Origin: Dirofilaria immitis | Lineage: Eukaryota; Nematoda; Chromadorea; Rhabditida; Onchocercidae | Length of the DNA: 64,000 nt | Direction of reading: 5' to 3' | Assembly: GCA_024305405.1 (NCBI GenBank) | Contig: JAKNDB010000096.1 | Coordinates: 310,001 to 374,000 of the forward strand | The notes under the pieces: model-generated | What the model was told of the DNA's origin: nothing | Database searches by the model: none | What the model saw: the letters and a program-made list of their open reading frames with translations, nothing else | Position numbers and translations under genes: made by a program | In this document: positions 1 through 12,200 of the stretch, one piece after another | Layout: every line of letters begins with the position of its first letter | How positions within the stretch are numbered: position 1 is the stretch's first letter

Positions 1-61
1 TTTTAATGGCTATTTTTAAATGTTAGAAATTTGCATAAACAATACAAAAAATTGTTTTTTT

Positions 62-182
62 TTTTTTAAATCGTTCATTCATTCATCAATCCATCAATTT
101 ATCGGTCCATCGATCCATCGATTCATCAATCCATCGATTCGTCAATCCATCAATCTATCGAACCATGAATTCATCAATCTAT
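62..182 (+). repeat. ATTCATCAATCCATCGATT-type degenerate short tandem array
   Basis: Repeating units built on CATCAATC/CCATCGATT run for about 120 bases. The array leaves one frame open (a Ser-Ile-His-rich peptide), but this follows from the repeat and is not a gene. Confidence 0.7.
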
Positions 183-688
183 CGGTTCTTTTTATCAGAA
201 AGATATTTTTCCTAGAATTCTCTTTAAATATCCCCAATATCTATCCTTAAACTATTACTTACATTATTGAAATTTGAATCGATGAGTTTTTTTTCATTTT
301 TTTTTTTTTTTTTGGACAAAAAGGATTGAAAAGATGTGTTAAGGAAATGAAGCAGTGCAATAATGGCCAAGCTAAAGGAAGCAATTTATATAGACTGGCC
401 AAGTGAATAAATATTTTATAATGCTTAAATTACAACAATACGGATAAAATGTGAATATTCCAACACTCAACTTTGTTTATCTAAGCAATACAATAAATGA
501 AATGGATGAATAAATGGACGAAAGTATTTATTTATTGGATAAGCTTAGTTAAATACAATTTGTCCTTTAATCTTAAATACATCAATTCATCCTCTCTCTC
601 TCTCTCTCATTTACAAAAAATTTAAAACATTGAAAAGTATTGATTAGCTTATTTGTAAGATTATATTTCAAGAGGATCAGCTTCCTTT

Positions 689-838
689 GTTAGGCATACA
701 ATTTCTAAACTTACTTAAAACAATGCCTTAGCTAATTGTCAATTTATAAATTATTACTTGGTCCCCTTTATGTTAGGCCTACAACTTCTAAATTTACTTA
801 AACAAGGCCTTAGCTAATTGCCAATTTTATAAATTACC
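689..838 (+). repeat. Two-copy tandem duplication, period about 83 bp
   Basis: The stretch starting GTTAGGCATACAATTTCTAA (689) recurs from 772 as GTTAGGCCTACAACTTCTAA. Both copies run on through a CTTAGCTAATTG segment and a TTATAAATTA end, with scattered substitutions. Confidence 0.75.
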
Positions 839-2354
839 ACATTTTTTCTTTTTTCTTTCTTATACTTATGATTTTTTACGTAACGATATATTATATAAGC
901 AAATCATTTCGGCTTCTTTTAAAAGATTAATTTTTTCAAAATTAATTTAAATATTTCATCTTTCAATAATATTTGAAAATATTTCAAAGAACTTTGTTTT
1001 TCTCCGATATTCAATGATGAAATTACAGTATTCATTTTAATAGTTTAATAAATTCGAATTTCCTATTAACGAAAATTTATTGTTGCTTGCATATATAAAT
1101 GCATTATTTGGCAAGTAGAATTAAAATTTTATGGCTTAGAAAAAAGGAATGAATTTTATGATTGAAAAATCAAAGCTTATAGTATTTAATATATTAATTT
1201 ATTGTTTCTTTTTTTTTTATTTGATCTTTTAAGCGATCAAATGAAATTATTATTTTTTTGCACAACTTTGTACATCCATCATAAATTTTATTGCTTCAGT
1301 CATGAAGAGCAAAACTTCAATATCGATTATTGATTGATTTGAAAAATTTCCATTCATTTCATATTTTTAGTGATATTTATCAATAAATTTTGATATTTTC
1401 ATAGTTGAAAAAATTCCTTCAATTAATTTATCAAAAATTGTATTACATTTCGGATTATCTTAAAAATAGTTTGTTAATATTCAAATTTTGATACGTTAAA
1501 ACAACTGATGTAAATAAGCCTGTTAGAATTTAATAAATACAATAAGTCAATAATTATTTAGGTAAACTATTATATTCCATAATTTATCATGATTGGGACA
1601 ATGAATGATAAGAAATTCTCGTGGAAATTATTTCTCTTCGTTTCAAAAAAATTTGTATAAAAGTTGAAAATTCATTATTATACATTATTTCTAGTCAAGA
1701 TTGATCTTATATCTATTGAGAAAAATGGCTCAGAAGTGGTTGTTATCTACACTTGACTAACTAACTTCAAATTTTTCTATTTGTTAACCCTTCAAATGCA
1801 AATTATTTTATTGAATTCTAATGAATAAATATTTATCATGATTGAAAAGATAAATAATACTTATCAAGAAAATGATTAATGCTATCATTTATGAATTTAG
1901 GAAAAATTTCTGTATGATAATTAAAATTTCATTCAATTTATCTAAGCTGCAGATATCGGATGAGTGATCAAAATTGATTGAAACAGGGAAATTAGAAATG
2001 ATATTATCAAAAATAGCAATATTATCAATTTATTATACAACATATTTATAAGACTTAAATTGAAAATACATATTTCTAGAATCAGGCTCTTGATATAATC
2101 TAATTATTTAGCCAATATATTTAAACTGCTTAGGCTGATATTTCTATCACTTATTCATATTGATATAATATTATTGTTAGTGATGATAGTTTATCTTTTT
2201 GATAAAATATGCATAAACCCCTATAAATCATTGATGATTTTGAATAATTTTCGGCAATTATTTAATTTAATAAAATTTCTTCGAGATTTTTTTCTTTCTT
2301 ATTCAACCTAATTAAGTAATTCTTTCAAAAATTAGCTTTAATTGTTTGTTATTT

Positions 2355-2597
2355 ACATCTATTTCATTTATTGATTTCAACCCTTCGAAAACTTTTTTCT
2401 CGAGACTTATGCAAGTTACTAATGTTGTAAAATATACATCTATTTCATTTATTGATTTTAATCTTTCGAAAACTTTTTTCTCGAGACTTATGCAAGTTAC
2501 TAATGTTGTAAAATATACATCTATTTCATTTATTGATTTTAATCTTTCGAAAACTTTTTTCTCGAGACTTATGCAAATTACTAACATTGTAAAATAT
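2355..2597 (+). repeat. Three tandem copies of an 81-bp unit
   Basis: Copies start at 2355, 2436 and 2517 and are nearly identical. Each contains CTCGAG (2399, 2480, 2561). Because 81 is a multiple of three, one frame on each strand stays open through all copies, giving 27-residue peptide repeats. There is no start context, splice signal or family match, so I treat it as a minisatellite. Confidence 0.85.
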
Positions 2598-3189
2598 ATT
2601 TTAATCGATATTTGCAAAAAGAAAAAAAGGCCATGTATAAAATAAAGGATTGAATTAGTTATAATTAAATTATATATATTTGAATAGGATTTTAGCTCGA
2701 GAATGATAAATATAAAATATATAGCATATATCACTTTTAAGTCATTTCAAATTTGCAATAATTTAAAAAATAAAAACCTTTTCTTTTCTTTTCTTTTTTT
2801 TTTTTTAAATTATAGGTTTGTTTATTTTTCCTTTACGTCATAAATTTGCTTTATAGAAAAAGCAATTTGAAGCATTAAACTGATCCAATGATTTATTGCA
2901 GCTTTTTCATTACGTTAAATATTTTCTTTCAAGTATTTATCTTGTATCCTCGGTATAAAAGCACTTTAAATTTATTTCTCACTTTGGCTTAGCTTATCAA
3001 ATAAGCAAGAAAGCTAACAAATATAAATATCGATATAAATATTTATCTATGCATATCTGATATACATATTTGATATCTATTAAAAGATAACAATTATCAC
3101 TTATTAATTTTACCAATAAAAATATTTCCTATCAATCAAATATTATAATTATTTGTTAACGAAAAAAAAAAATCATCAATGCTCTCTTA

Positions 3190-3620
3190 TATTATCAAAT
3201 CATATCTTTTTCACAACTCTTTTTGAGATTTGAAATATTTAAATTAGTAAAAAATATAATTATAAAATTTCTTCATAATATTTGCAAAGAGTATCATCAA
3301 ATTATATCAGAATAGTTTTATTCATTAATTCTAATTCTTGTCAATTGTTATCATCAATATTACTACGAATTATTAATATTCGATCACATTGTTTGTATCT
3401 TTCGTTGCTTTTTTTTTTTCTTCAATTTTTAAATTTTTTCATAATTTTTCTTTTTAATCAAAATTTAAAATAAAAATATTATACTTTTCTTTAGAAAATT
3501 TCTTCTTATTATTTTTGAGATTCAACGAACTTTTTCTCAATTCTCTTTTGAAATTTGAAATATTTAAATTATTAAAAATATAATTATAAAATTTCTTCAT
3601 TATATATGCAAAGAGTTGAA
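3190..3620 (+). repeat. Diverged direct duplication about 0.3 kb apart
   Basis: A block at about 3210-3292, from CAACTCTTTTTGAGATTTG to TTTGCAAAGAG, recurs at about 3535-3617, with the shared core ATAATTATAAAATTTCTTCAT. The copies differ by substitutions and small indels. Confidence 0.65.
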
Positions 3621-5756
3621 AGTAAAAGCAATCTATAATTGTTGACGATAAATTGAATTTTTTAAAATTATTTGAAAAAAAATTGATTATAAAAGAATAA
3701 TTAAATTTTGCTACAAAATGATTTATCATATTCTAAGAAAATATACGATGCTTATTATCATATAAATTATCATATGATATCGTATTGATCAAATTATCAT
3801 TCGATAATATGCAAGATACATTTATCAATTGATATACCATTGTTTATGATTTGGTTATAGTTAGTGAATCTGAGCAATAACATAATTAATAAATGAATTA
3901 TAAATGTAAACATTTCATGAAGTATGATCATCTATCTTTTAAGTATAACTTATTAATTCCTGATTTCGATTCTTTTCAGATGATACACACACTTCATGAT
4001 CGATCAAAAATTTTATCATCTTATCTTTCATTAAATGATAATGCTTTAAATGTTATTAATTGATTGTGAAAAATGATCAGGAAAAGATAAATTTATCAAA
4101 TGATGATCAAGAAATATTGATAATGCTGATGATTGAATTTTGAATGTTTTCAAACATTTTACTATAAGCAATACGTGATATTTAGATATAGATTCACGTA
4201 ATACAAACGTAATAATCGTTAAAAGTTTTGATTCAGTTTTGATTCAGATTCAGATATATTTCATCTATATTATTGTCTTCTGATTAATTTCTTTTTTAAG
4301 TTTAAAATTTATTTCAAATTTGCTATATGATATAATAGTTTACACTTTGAAATAAAATGCATCAAACTTTTGTCTACTTTGTTCAAAGGAAAAAAAAAAG
4401 TTTATTTTTGCTAACTAAATCTTTTTCCTTAGCAAGAATATCGCGTCAAGACTCAAATATATCGCTCTTATCGTTATTTCACTGAAAGAATTAAGATAAA
4501 TTGATTTGCGAATTTAATTTACGAATAAAAATTTTCGTAAAATTTTCGAAAAAACATTTTGGAAAATCATTAATTTATTGATTTTTTTTTCTTATCATTA
4601 AAAAACAATTCACAATAGAAGATATTAAAGTTTATTTGAAAATATTATCATTAATATCATTTTGATATCATGCCGATATTGCTACTATTAAGGACGATGA
4701 CAGAAATTTTGAAAATTTTGTCAAAATTTTTAGAATTTATTATCATTGTTATTTGATTATCATCATGATACTGTAATTAATTAATGAATGGATATTATGA
4801 TCTCTTCGATTATCATCTCGATACTGCAGTTAATGAATATGAAATTATCATAACAGCTGACTGAAAAATTGTTGTAATTTCAAATATCAATAGTGATAAT
4901 AATTAGTAGTGATCATTGAAATTTCATTTATACTTTTTCGAAATTAATTAATTATTATAAAAAGACTAATTGCTTCTAATCGATATTTAAATTTTATAGT
5001 TATTTAAATTTCTTACAATAATTGTTAAATAAATGAATGATCGATTAATTATTTTCAATCTTTCAATATATCCAACACTTATCAAAGAATTATTTATCAA
5101 AAGATTTAATTTTTGTATGATAAAGGAATAAATGGAAGTATAAATGATATATCCGATTACGCTTATCAATCACTTATTACGAAAATCATTTTTTTTTTTT
5201 TACGAAAAACTTATCATAAAAAGTATGCTTCAGTAGATTTGCATATATGGGACATGAGGAAAAACTATGATTAGCTTATCCAAAATAGTCTCGTTATCAT
5301 TCAGCCTAGGCTATTTATTCATTTATTTCATTTTTTTTTCTTTCCTTTATTTTTTTTCATTTATCCAATTTAACGCCTATTTTTATTGATCAAACCAATT
5401 TTCGCAGTGAAATCTATTAGATATGTAAAGTAATAACAAAAATTTTTGCCAATCTACTAAATTTTTATTTCCATTAGCATAACCCTAATACAGAACATCA
5501 TTTTCCGTTATAAATTTTAAGATTTTACAACTTTAAGTTTAAATTATAAATTAGCATAAAAATGGAATGTTTTTGTTTTGATTAGTAAAACAAAAAAAAA
5601 AGAAAAATAAAATTAAATTATTTTTTACTATCAAAAAAAAAAAAAAAACAAAAATTTTTTTCTTTCTAATAATTTAATCATTTCGTTTCGTTGGTTATTT
5701 TTGCTTAGCTTAAGCTTGTGCTTTCTAAAATAGAGTAAACAAAAGAGCATAAAAAT

Positions 5757-5858
5757 GATAAGATCATCATCATCATCCATTATCATCATCATCATCATCC
5801 ATTATCATCATCATCATCATCATCATCATCCATTATCATCATCATCATCATCATCATT
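5757..5858 (+). repeat. (ATC)n microsatellite
   Basis: An ATC/CAT trinucleotide tract interrupted by CATTATC. It produces a His/Ser/Ile-rich open frame with no other sign of coding. Confidence 0.9.
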
Positions 5859-6105
5859 CCTTGAGAATATTTTACTTCGTAAAAAAAAGATTAGATTAAA
5901 TCAAATTGATAATTTCTTTTTTTTCCCTTCTAAATAATTTAATGTATTAATTTACTATAAAATTTATTTTGCACTTTTTTTAGCTTTTTTAAGAATTTTA
6001 TTTTTAAATTTTTGAAAAATTAATATTTCAAATTATTTGTACTTTTTTTCATTTCTTTTTAGTTACAATTTTTGGAAAATTTTTATGAGTTTTCTCATTT
6101 TTTTC

Positions 6106-6135
6106 TATCTCTCTCTCTCTCTCTCTCTCTCTCGC
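6106..6135 (+). repeat. (CT)n microsatellite
   Basis: A pure CT dinucleotide tract of about 28 bases. A shorter CT tract lies at about 593-608. Confidence 0.9.
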
Positions 6136-6324
6136 TTTCACTTTAAAAAATGAAGTTTTTTTTCCTTCTTATATTCGTAAAATTTAATCTAATCTTTCAT
6201 TTCCTTTTCTAAAAAGTTCTAAGATAGAAATGAGTTAAATAGTCTGAGAAGAATTTTGCAAATTCAAATTGATATCAATCATGTAGCAACATTTTTACCA
6301 ACATTTTTAGTGACATTTTCTATT

Positions 6325-6620
6325 ATTCTTATCACTTAATGATAATTTTAGCATTGAAATGCATGCAATATATATTTCCTATCATTTTGTATTATTTCTT
6401 AATTGTTCTTCTCTTTATCATAACAAGCATTTGCAATAGTTTTACTGATATGCATGTTTTACATAATAAACGATGAAATCAATTTGCACTATAAAAACTT
6501 GTAATAATTAATTTTTATTATTTTTATCACTAAATGATAATTTTAGCAATGAATGCATACAACATGTATTGCTTATCATTTTATACTCTTTTTAATTGCT
6601 CTTATCTTATCATAATAAGC
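6325..6620 (+). repeat. Diverged direct duplication, about 195 bp apart
   Basis: The segment from TTATCACTTAATGATAATTT (about 6330) to CATAACAAGCATTT is repeated at about 6523-6620, from TTATCACTAAATGATAATTT to CATAATAAGCATTT. The same landmarks come in the same order. Confidence 0.7.
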
Positions 6621-7119
6621 ATTTCGTTTAATTACTTATAATTATTATTTTATAATTTATATTATACAATCTTCTATATATTACTTTTAATATTTCATAC
6701 TTTAAGTAGCAGCAGCAGCAGCAGCAATAGTTTAGTAGTAATCAAAGATTTGCATTTGTTGTTCGAATATTCAAATGAGAAATATTGGAGAACATGCGTC
6801 CAATATCTTAAGCTCCCATAGGAATCTATGTATGAATCTCGACTATACAATCGAGCATAACTTTTTGATGGATTATTGAGCGCTATATTTTTACTAATAT
6901 TATCCTATCTATTATTTCGATCATTGTAATAGCTAAATAAAGTTAGAAATTCTTTTATTATCAATTATGATAAGATTCATTTTATAGAATTTTCAATTAT
7001 CATCAACTTTTTATACCATATGATAATTTTAACAAAAATATAATTTTGAAGTATTGATAAAGCTAAAAAAGGTGGATGAAGTGTTTTCTTAAATTTAATT
7101 TCTCATTTTGCTGCAAGCA

Positions 7120-7250
7120 ACAAGTAGGTAAGTAAATAAATAAATATGTAGTCAAGTAAATAAGTAAGCAAGTAAACATGTAAATAAGTAAGCAAGTAAG
7201 CATGTAAATAAGTAAATAAGTAAGCAAGTAAATAGGTATGTCAGTAATAT
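7120..7250 (+). repeat. AAGTAAATAAGTAAGC-type short tandem array
   Basis: Degenerate tetranucleotide-based repeats (AAGT, AAAT, AAGC, CATGT) run for about 130 bases. Confidence 0.8.
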
Positions 7251-8449
7251 AAATAAAAGCATTTTTAAATTGAAATATTTCACAACTATTAAGAAAGATA
7301 TAAATATACTAGCAGCATTATTTTTTATTAAATTTCATTTCAAAAAGCATTTATCAGTACTTCTCCTATTCATATAATCTCGAATAAAAGCTTAGTATCA
7401 ATCGCAACTCAATCAACAATTTACTTAAATTGAATATTCATCTAATTTGAATTATTCAAAAATATCTCATCTCCTAAATAAATTTCAATGCTATAGCAAA
7501 GTTCAATTATTTTATATCGTGTAACTTAGATATATCATTTGATAACAATGATTAAGCTATTATTATCATTATCAATACCAGATTACTTTGAAATATGATA
7601 TTTTATATTATCATGAGATATTTTAAATTAATATTTAATATATGGCTGATTTCTTCCTAAAATTTACCTAAGGATAATTGTAGTACGGTGTACAATAAAA
7701 TAATTATATATCAATAAAACGAATGATTAGAAGAATTGTGAGTCAAAACATATTTAGACTATTCTCGAGATTTTAGTATTCATAATATATCTTGTTTATT
7801 TGAACAAAACCTAGGCATTGAAGCATTGAATGTTTGCATGCTCAAAATTGATAACCTTTTCTGATTAAGCAAAATTTGAACGTTGTTGAATGAGCCAAAT
7901 ATGGCCATTAAAAATGTTTTAAGGTTAATTAGTTGATTAATTGTTATAAATTTATGTGCCAATTCAAAAAATGCATTGAACAATTTTCACTCTTTAAATG
8001 AAATAATCAAATGATTTAAATTCATTTATTATTCACTATCATTATTTATTATTGTCAATCATCATTTACAATCATTATCACGTGTATCACAATGCTATTG
8101 CTAAGCATTACTTTGCTATCACTATTATCAACAACAACAATAATATCATAAATCATTGCTCAATACTTTTCCTTTGATATATGTAAACTCTTAGAATTAG
8201 CAAGAAGTGGAGGATTTTAGCAATCTCATGATTGCAATCTGACAATTTTCTCATCTCTTTTCACTCCCACAAAATGATAATTTCAATCTCACATGTCCAT
8301 TTTGACATCTTTAAGTGGGTTCCTCTTCTATTTACATCATTTCACATATATTATCGATTTAAATTTATTCCAAATAATAATAATAATAATAATCATTTTA
8401 GAGATAATATATGATTATTTTTTCATTTTTCATTAATTTTATTTTATAC

Positions 8450-8845
8450 CTTCTCTTATCAATTGTTGATAAATATTTTATCAACCTTCTTTTATCATTT
8501 ATTGATATCTATATCCTTTTTTTTTAATAATTTTTGATAAATATTTACACCTTTTCTTATTAATTGTTAATAAATATTTTATACTTTTCTTATCAATCAG
8601 TTGGAAATATTTTATATTTTTCTTATCAATTATTGATATTTGCACCTTTTATCGTCAATTATTGATAAATATTTCTATCTTACTTTATCAATTATTGATA
8701 AATATTTTGTACTTTCTCTTATCCATTGCTGATAAATAATTAGCACTTTTCTTATCAATCGATTATAAGTATTTTATATATTTACTTATCAATTGTTTTA
8801 TTTTATACTTTCTCCTATCAACTACTGATAAATCGCTTTTTCTTT
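8450..8845 (+). repeat. Array of about ten diverged units, each with a TTATCAATT..TTGATAA palindrome
   Basis: Units of roughly 35-50 bases follow the pattern CTTTTCTTATCAATTATTGATAAATATTTTA. The inverted repeat TTATCAA/TTGATAA is kept in most copies while the spacers vary in length and sequence. The array ends about 415 bp upstream of the first exchanger exon. Confidence 0.7.
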
Positions 8846-9257
8846 TTTTTTTCTTAAAATTCATTTTGCAATTTCATCATTTACACATTCTAATTTGCTT
8901 GCAAGTATGTTAAATTGATAATTTTTATTTACTAATTTTTGCTCTTTAATGTTTCTATTTATGTTTATGTTTTTTTTCGATTAAATTAAAAACATAAAAT
9001 TTATTTATCAATTATCTTGAAAGAATTCTTATTAGAATTTACGAAAATATTTTTTACTGATTAAAATTAGATATGATAATAAAATTATCATATCTAATTG
9101 AACATTTATTTTTATCAATTTACAAAATAATCATTCATTAATATTTTTAATTCTTATTATTGCATCGATTTGATAAATTTTAATATCGTTTTTAAATTTA
9201 ACAAAAAAAAATTAATCGATATATTATAGAAACTTTTAATGATAATTATTTTTTCAT

Positions 9258-9259
9258 AG
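9258..9259 (+). promoter_or_regulatory. Probable trans-splice acceptor of the exchanger mRNA
   Basis: TTTTTTCATAG ends one base before the ATG at 9261. A pyrimidine-rich tract plus AG this close to the start codon is the usual layout for nematode spliced-leader addition. It could instead be the acceptor of a cis intron after an unseen 5' exon. Confidence 0.5.
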
Positions 9260-9260
9260 A

Positions 9261-12200
9261 ATGAGAAATCGTCGTTTCAATGAATCATTCATACGACGAG
9301 CTATAATTTGCTCATTGGCAATATTCCTAATATCTGCGATACAGATGATCCGTTTAAATTCCGAAGAACAACAAAAATTACAAAAACAATTTGTATCATT
9401 TCAACAACAAGAAATGATAAATTTTCAACGACGAAAATTATTGGGTATTTTACCAAAATGTAAAATGTAAGTTAATAATTTCATTGTTATCAAATAATCA
9501 AAAATTTTTCTTATCTTTACAATTTATCATCATTATCATAATTTTTTTCATCATTAATGATAGGATATATAATTTGAAAAAAAAAATTTTTTTTTGATAA
9601 TAATAATGAATTTATTATTATAGTAGTAACGAAACGATACGAACAATAGTTGTTGATTCGAATGATGTAGGTCAATTTCCACCAGATCAATTCACTCTCG
9701 AACAACGACGTCGTGGAGCAAGTAAATGATTTTATTTAAATTAAAACATTTATATATATTAGTATTTTATTTTTTTATAAAATTTAAATTCTTTCAAATT
9801 TTATTTTTATTAATTACTTAATAAAATCATTATCATTATTAGTACTAGTAGTAGTAATAGTTATGATAATAAGAAATATAATTATATAATTGAAAAAAAA
9901 GTGATAAATTTTATCGTATGCAAATTAATTCTAGTAATTATTATTTACAGTAATCCTACACATCATTGGACTGATTTATATGTTTATTGCATTAGCCATT
10001 GTTTGTGATGAATTCTTTGTACCATCATTGAGTGTTATTACTGATAAATTGGCAATCAGTGATGATGTTGCAGGTATATTAGATTGATTTATACGATAAA
10101 CAACTATAACTTGCTTGATTGAATAAACTGAAGAAACATTTATGAATAAATATTGTTTATGAATTATCAGATATTTCGAATGATTGCTTTTAAAGTCAGA
10201 AGTGATAATTTTATCAAATATCATCGATGAAAATACTACGTTACATTTTTAAGTGATTAAATGATTAACAATTACAACTTAATATCAACTTTTACTCTAG
10301 CTATCTCATTTTTTCTCTTTTTTTAAAATCGTTATTTTTTAAATTTAAAACAAAAAAATCCATAATGATCATTCGAACTGAAAGATAATCAATCAACTGC
10401 AGAGTGCAGATCGAATCGAGAAATATCATAAATTAATGATATTCTTATCAGAAGAGTATTATTAGTTTTACTAACAAGAATATCACGATAATTCGATTTG
10501 ATAAGATTTCAAACATTCCTTTAATTTGTTGTAATTTTATTCAAATTATAGGAGCAACATTTATGGCTGCCGGTGGTTCAGCACCAGAATTTTTCACATC
10601 TGTAATCGGTGTTTTTATTGCCGAGAATAATGTTGGTATTGGTACCATTGTTGGTAAGATTTATGTTTATTTTATGGTAAGATTGTATATAATATTTTTA
10701 TCAATTGTTTATAATACTTAAATAAATATTTTGGAAATGAGCATTTTATGTTTATTTTAACAAATATTTCAGGTAGCGCTACTTTTAACATACTTTGTGT
10801 CCTATCATGTTGTGCAATTTTCTCTCGTAGTGTTTTACATTTAACCTGGTGGCCTTTGTTCAGGTTTTCTTATCAAATCAATCTATATATATATATATCA
10901 AATTATCAGATTATAACTTACCTTTTAGATAATGTTTCAAATATGAAAATGACATTCGTTTTGTTCAATTTGTCATTTCTCAATTTAAAAAAACAAAAAA
11001 ACTTAACAAATTATGGCAAGTCAGTTTAATAGATTACATGTGTTGTTAAAAATTTATAATAACCCCACGATACGGTATATTCTTATCGTACTACAAATAG
11101 CTTACTACATAATGTTACTGTATTAAAGTTACTGTATTAAATATCCCTAACAACATACATATCACAATCAATGCATTTTATAATCAAACATTAATATAAA
11201 ATTCGATTATATATATATATATATATTTTTTTCTTATTTTTTTACAGAGATGTAGCATTCTATGTGGTAGCATTATTTATGCTTGTTATTTTCTTCCTTG
11301 ATGAACAGGTCATTGTTTAATTCATTTTTCAAATTAGAAAATTAAATAAATTTAAGCAATTAATTGAAATAAATTAAATTATTATTTTTGTAACTTTTAT
11401 GAAACAAATGATTATATTGTAAGTTTTAAAAAAAAAATTCTTCATATCTATCCTATTTTTTCGTTTTATTTTAAATTAATTTTTAGATCTTTTGGTTCGA
11501 AGCTTTTGGTTTATTTATCATTTATATATTATACTGTACGTTTATGAAATACAATGAAACTATCGAGAATTTCGTTAAATATTGCTGTTCGGCTAAGAAA
11601 CCAGACGATGAAAGTGATGGAAAACAAAAATGACCGTACAAGAGGTAAAAAAAAAAAAAAGAAAAAAGAAATTACAAAATTTATATTACTAACTTGTCGA
11701 ATACTTAAACTTGGAAAAGGTACGAAAAAAAACAAAAATGAAATGAAAAATTTAAATTCAAAAAAATTATCAAATAAAATACTCAATTTAACATATTTGA
11801 ATTATTAGAAAATTGTGATAAATATGATAAGACGAGAAATTTAAAATAAAATGCTAAATTTAAAATTACTTATTAACGTAAATTAATTTAATTCAAATTA
11901 TAATTAATTTAATAAATTAAAATTTTATCCAATAATAATTAATATAATTTATATTGCCAAATAACAAAAAATTCTTTTATACATTAAGTTTGCTTAAAAA
12001 TATTTTAAAAAAAGGAAAAAAACAATTAGTTTTATCGTAATTCTTTCTACTTATTATTATTATTATTACTATTATTATCGTAATTCTTTCTACTTATTAT
12101 TATTATTATTATTACTATTATTATCGTAATTCTTTCTACCTATTGCTATTATTATTAATCGAAATACTTAATTTTTTTTGCTTATAACTTTCGATTTTCT

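Larger units (their letters stand above)
1..9260. other. Gene-free AT-rich region upstream of the exchanger gene
   Basis: I see no coding exon here. Open frames are short, low in complexity and explained by simple repeats. The sequence is A/T rich with many TGATAA/TTATCA words, poly-A and poly-T runs, several microsatellites and local tandem duplications (listed separately). It may hold the promoter of the exchanger gene at its right end, but no promoter element can be defended. Confidence 0.7.

Noticed and set aside
2312..2734. Repetitive protein on the minus strand
   Set aside because: Open only because the repeat unit is 81 bp; no family match and no splice or start signals.
5755..5937. 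Open frame with His and Ser runs
   Set aside because: It is produced by the (ATC)n tract; nothing outside the repeat looks coding.
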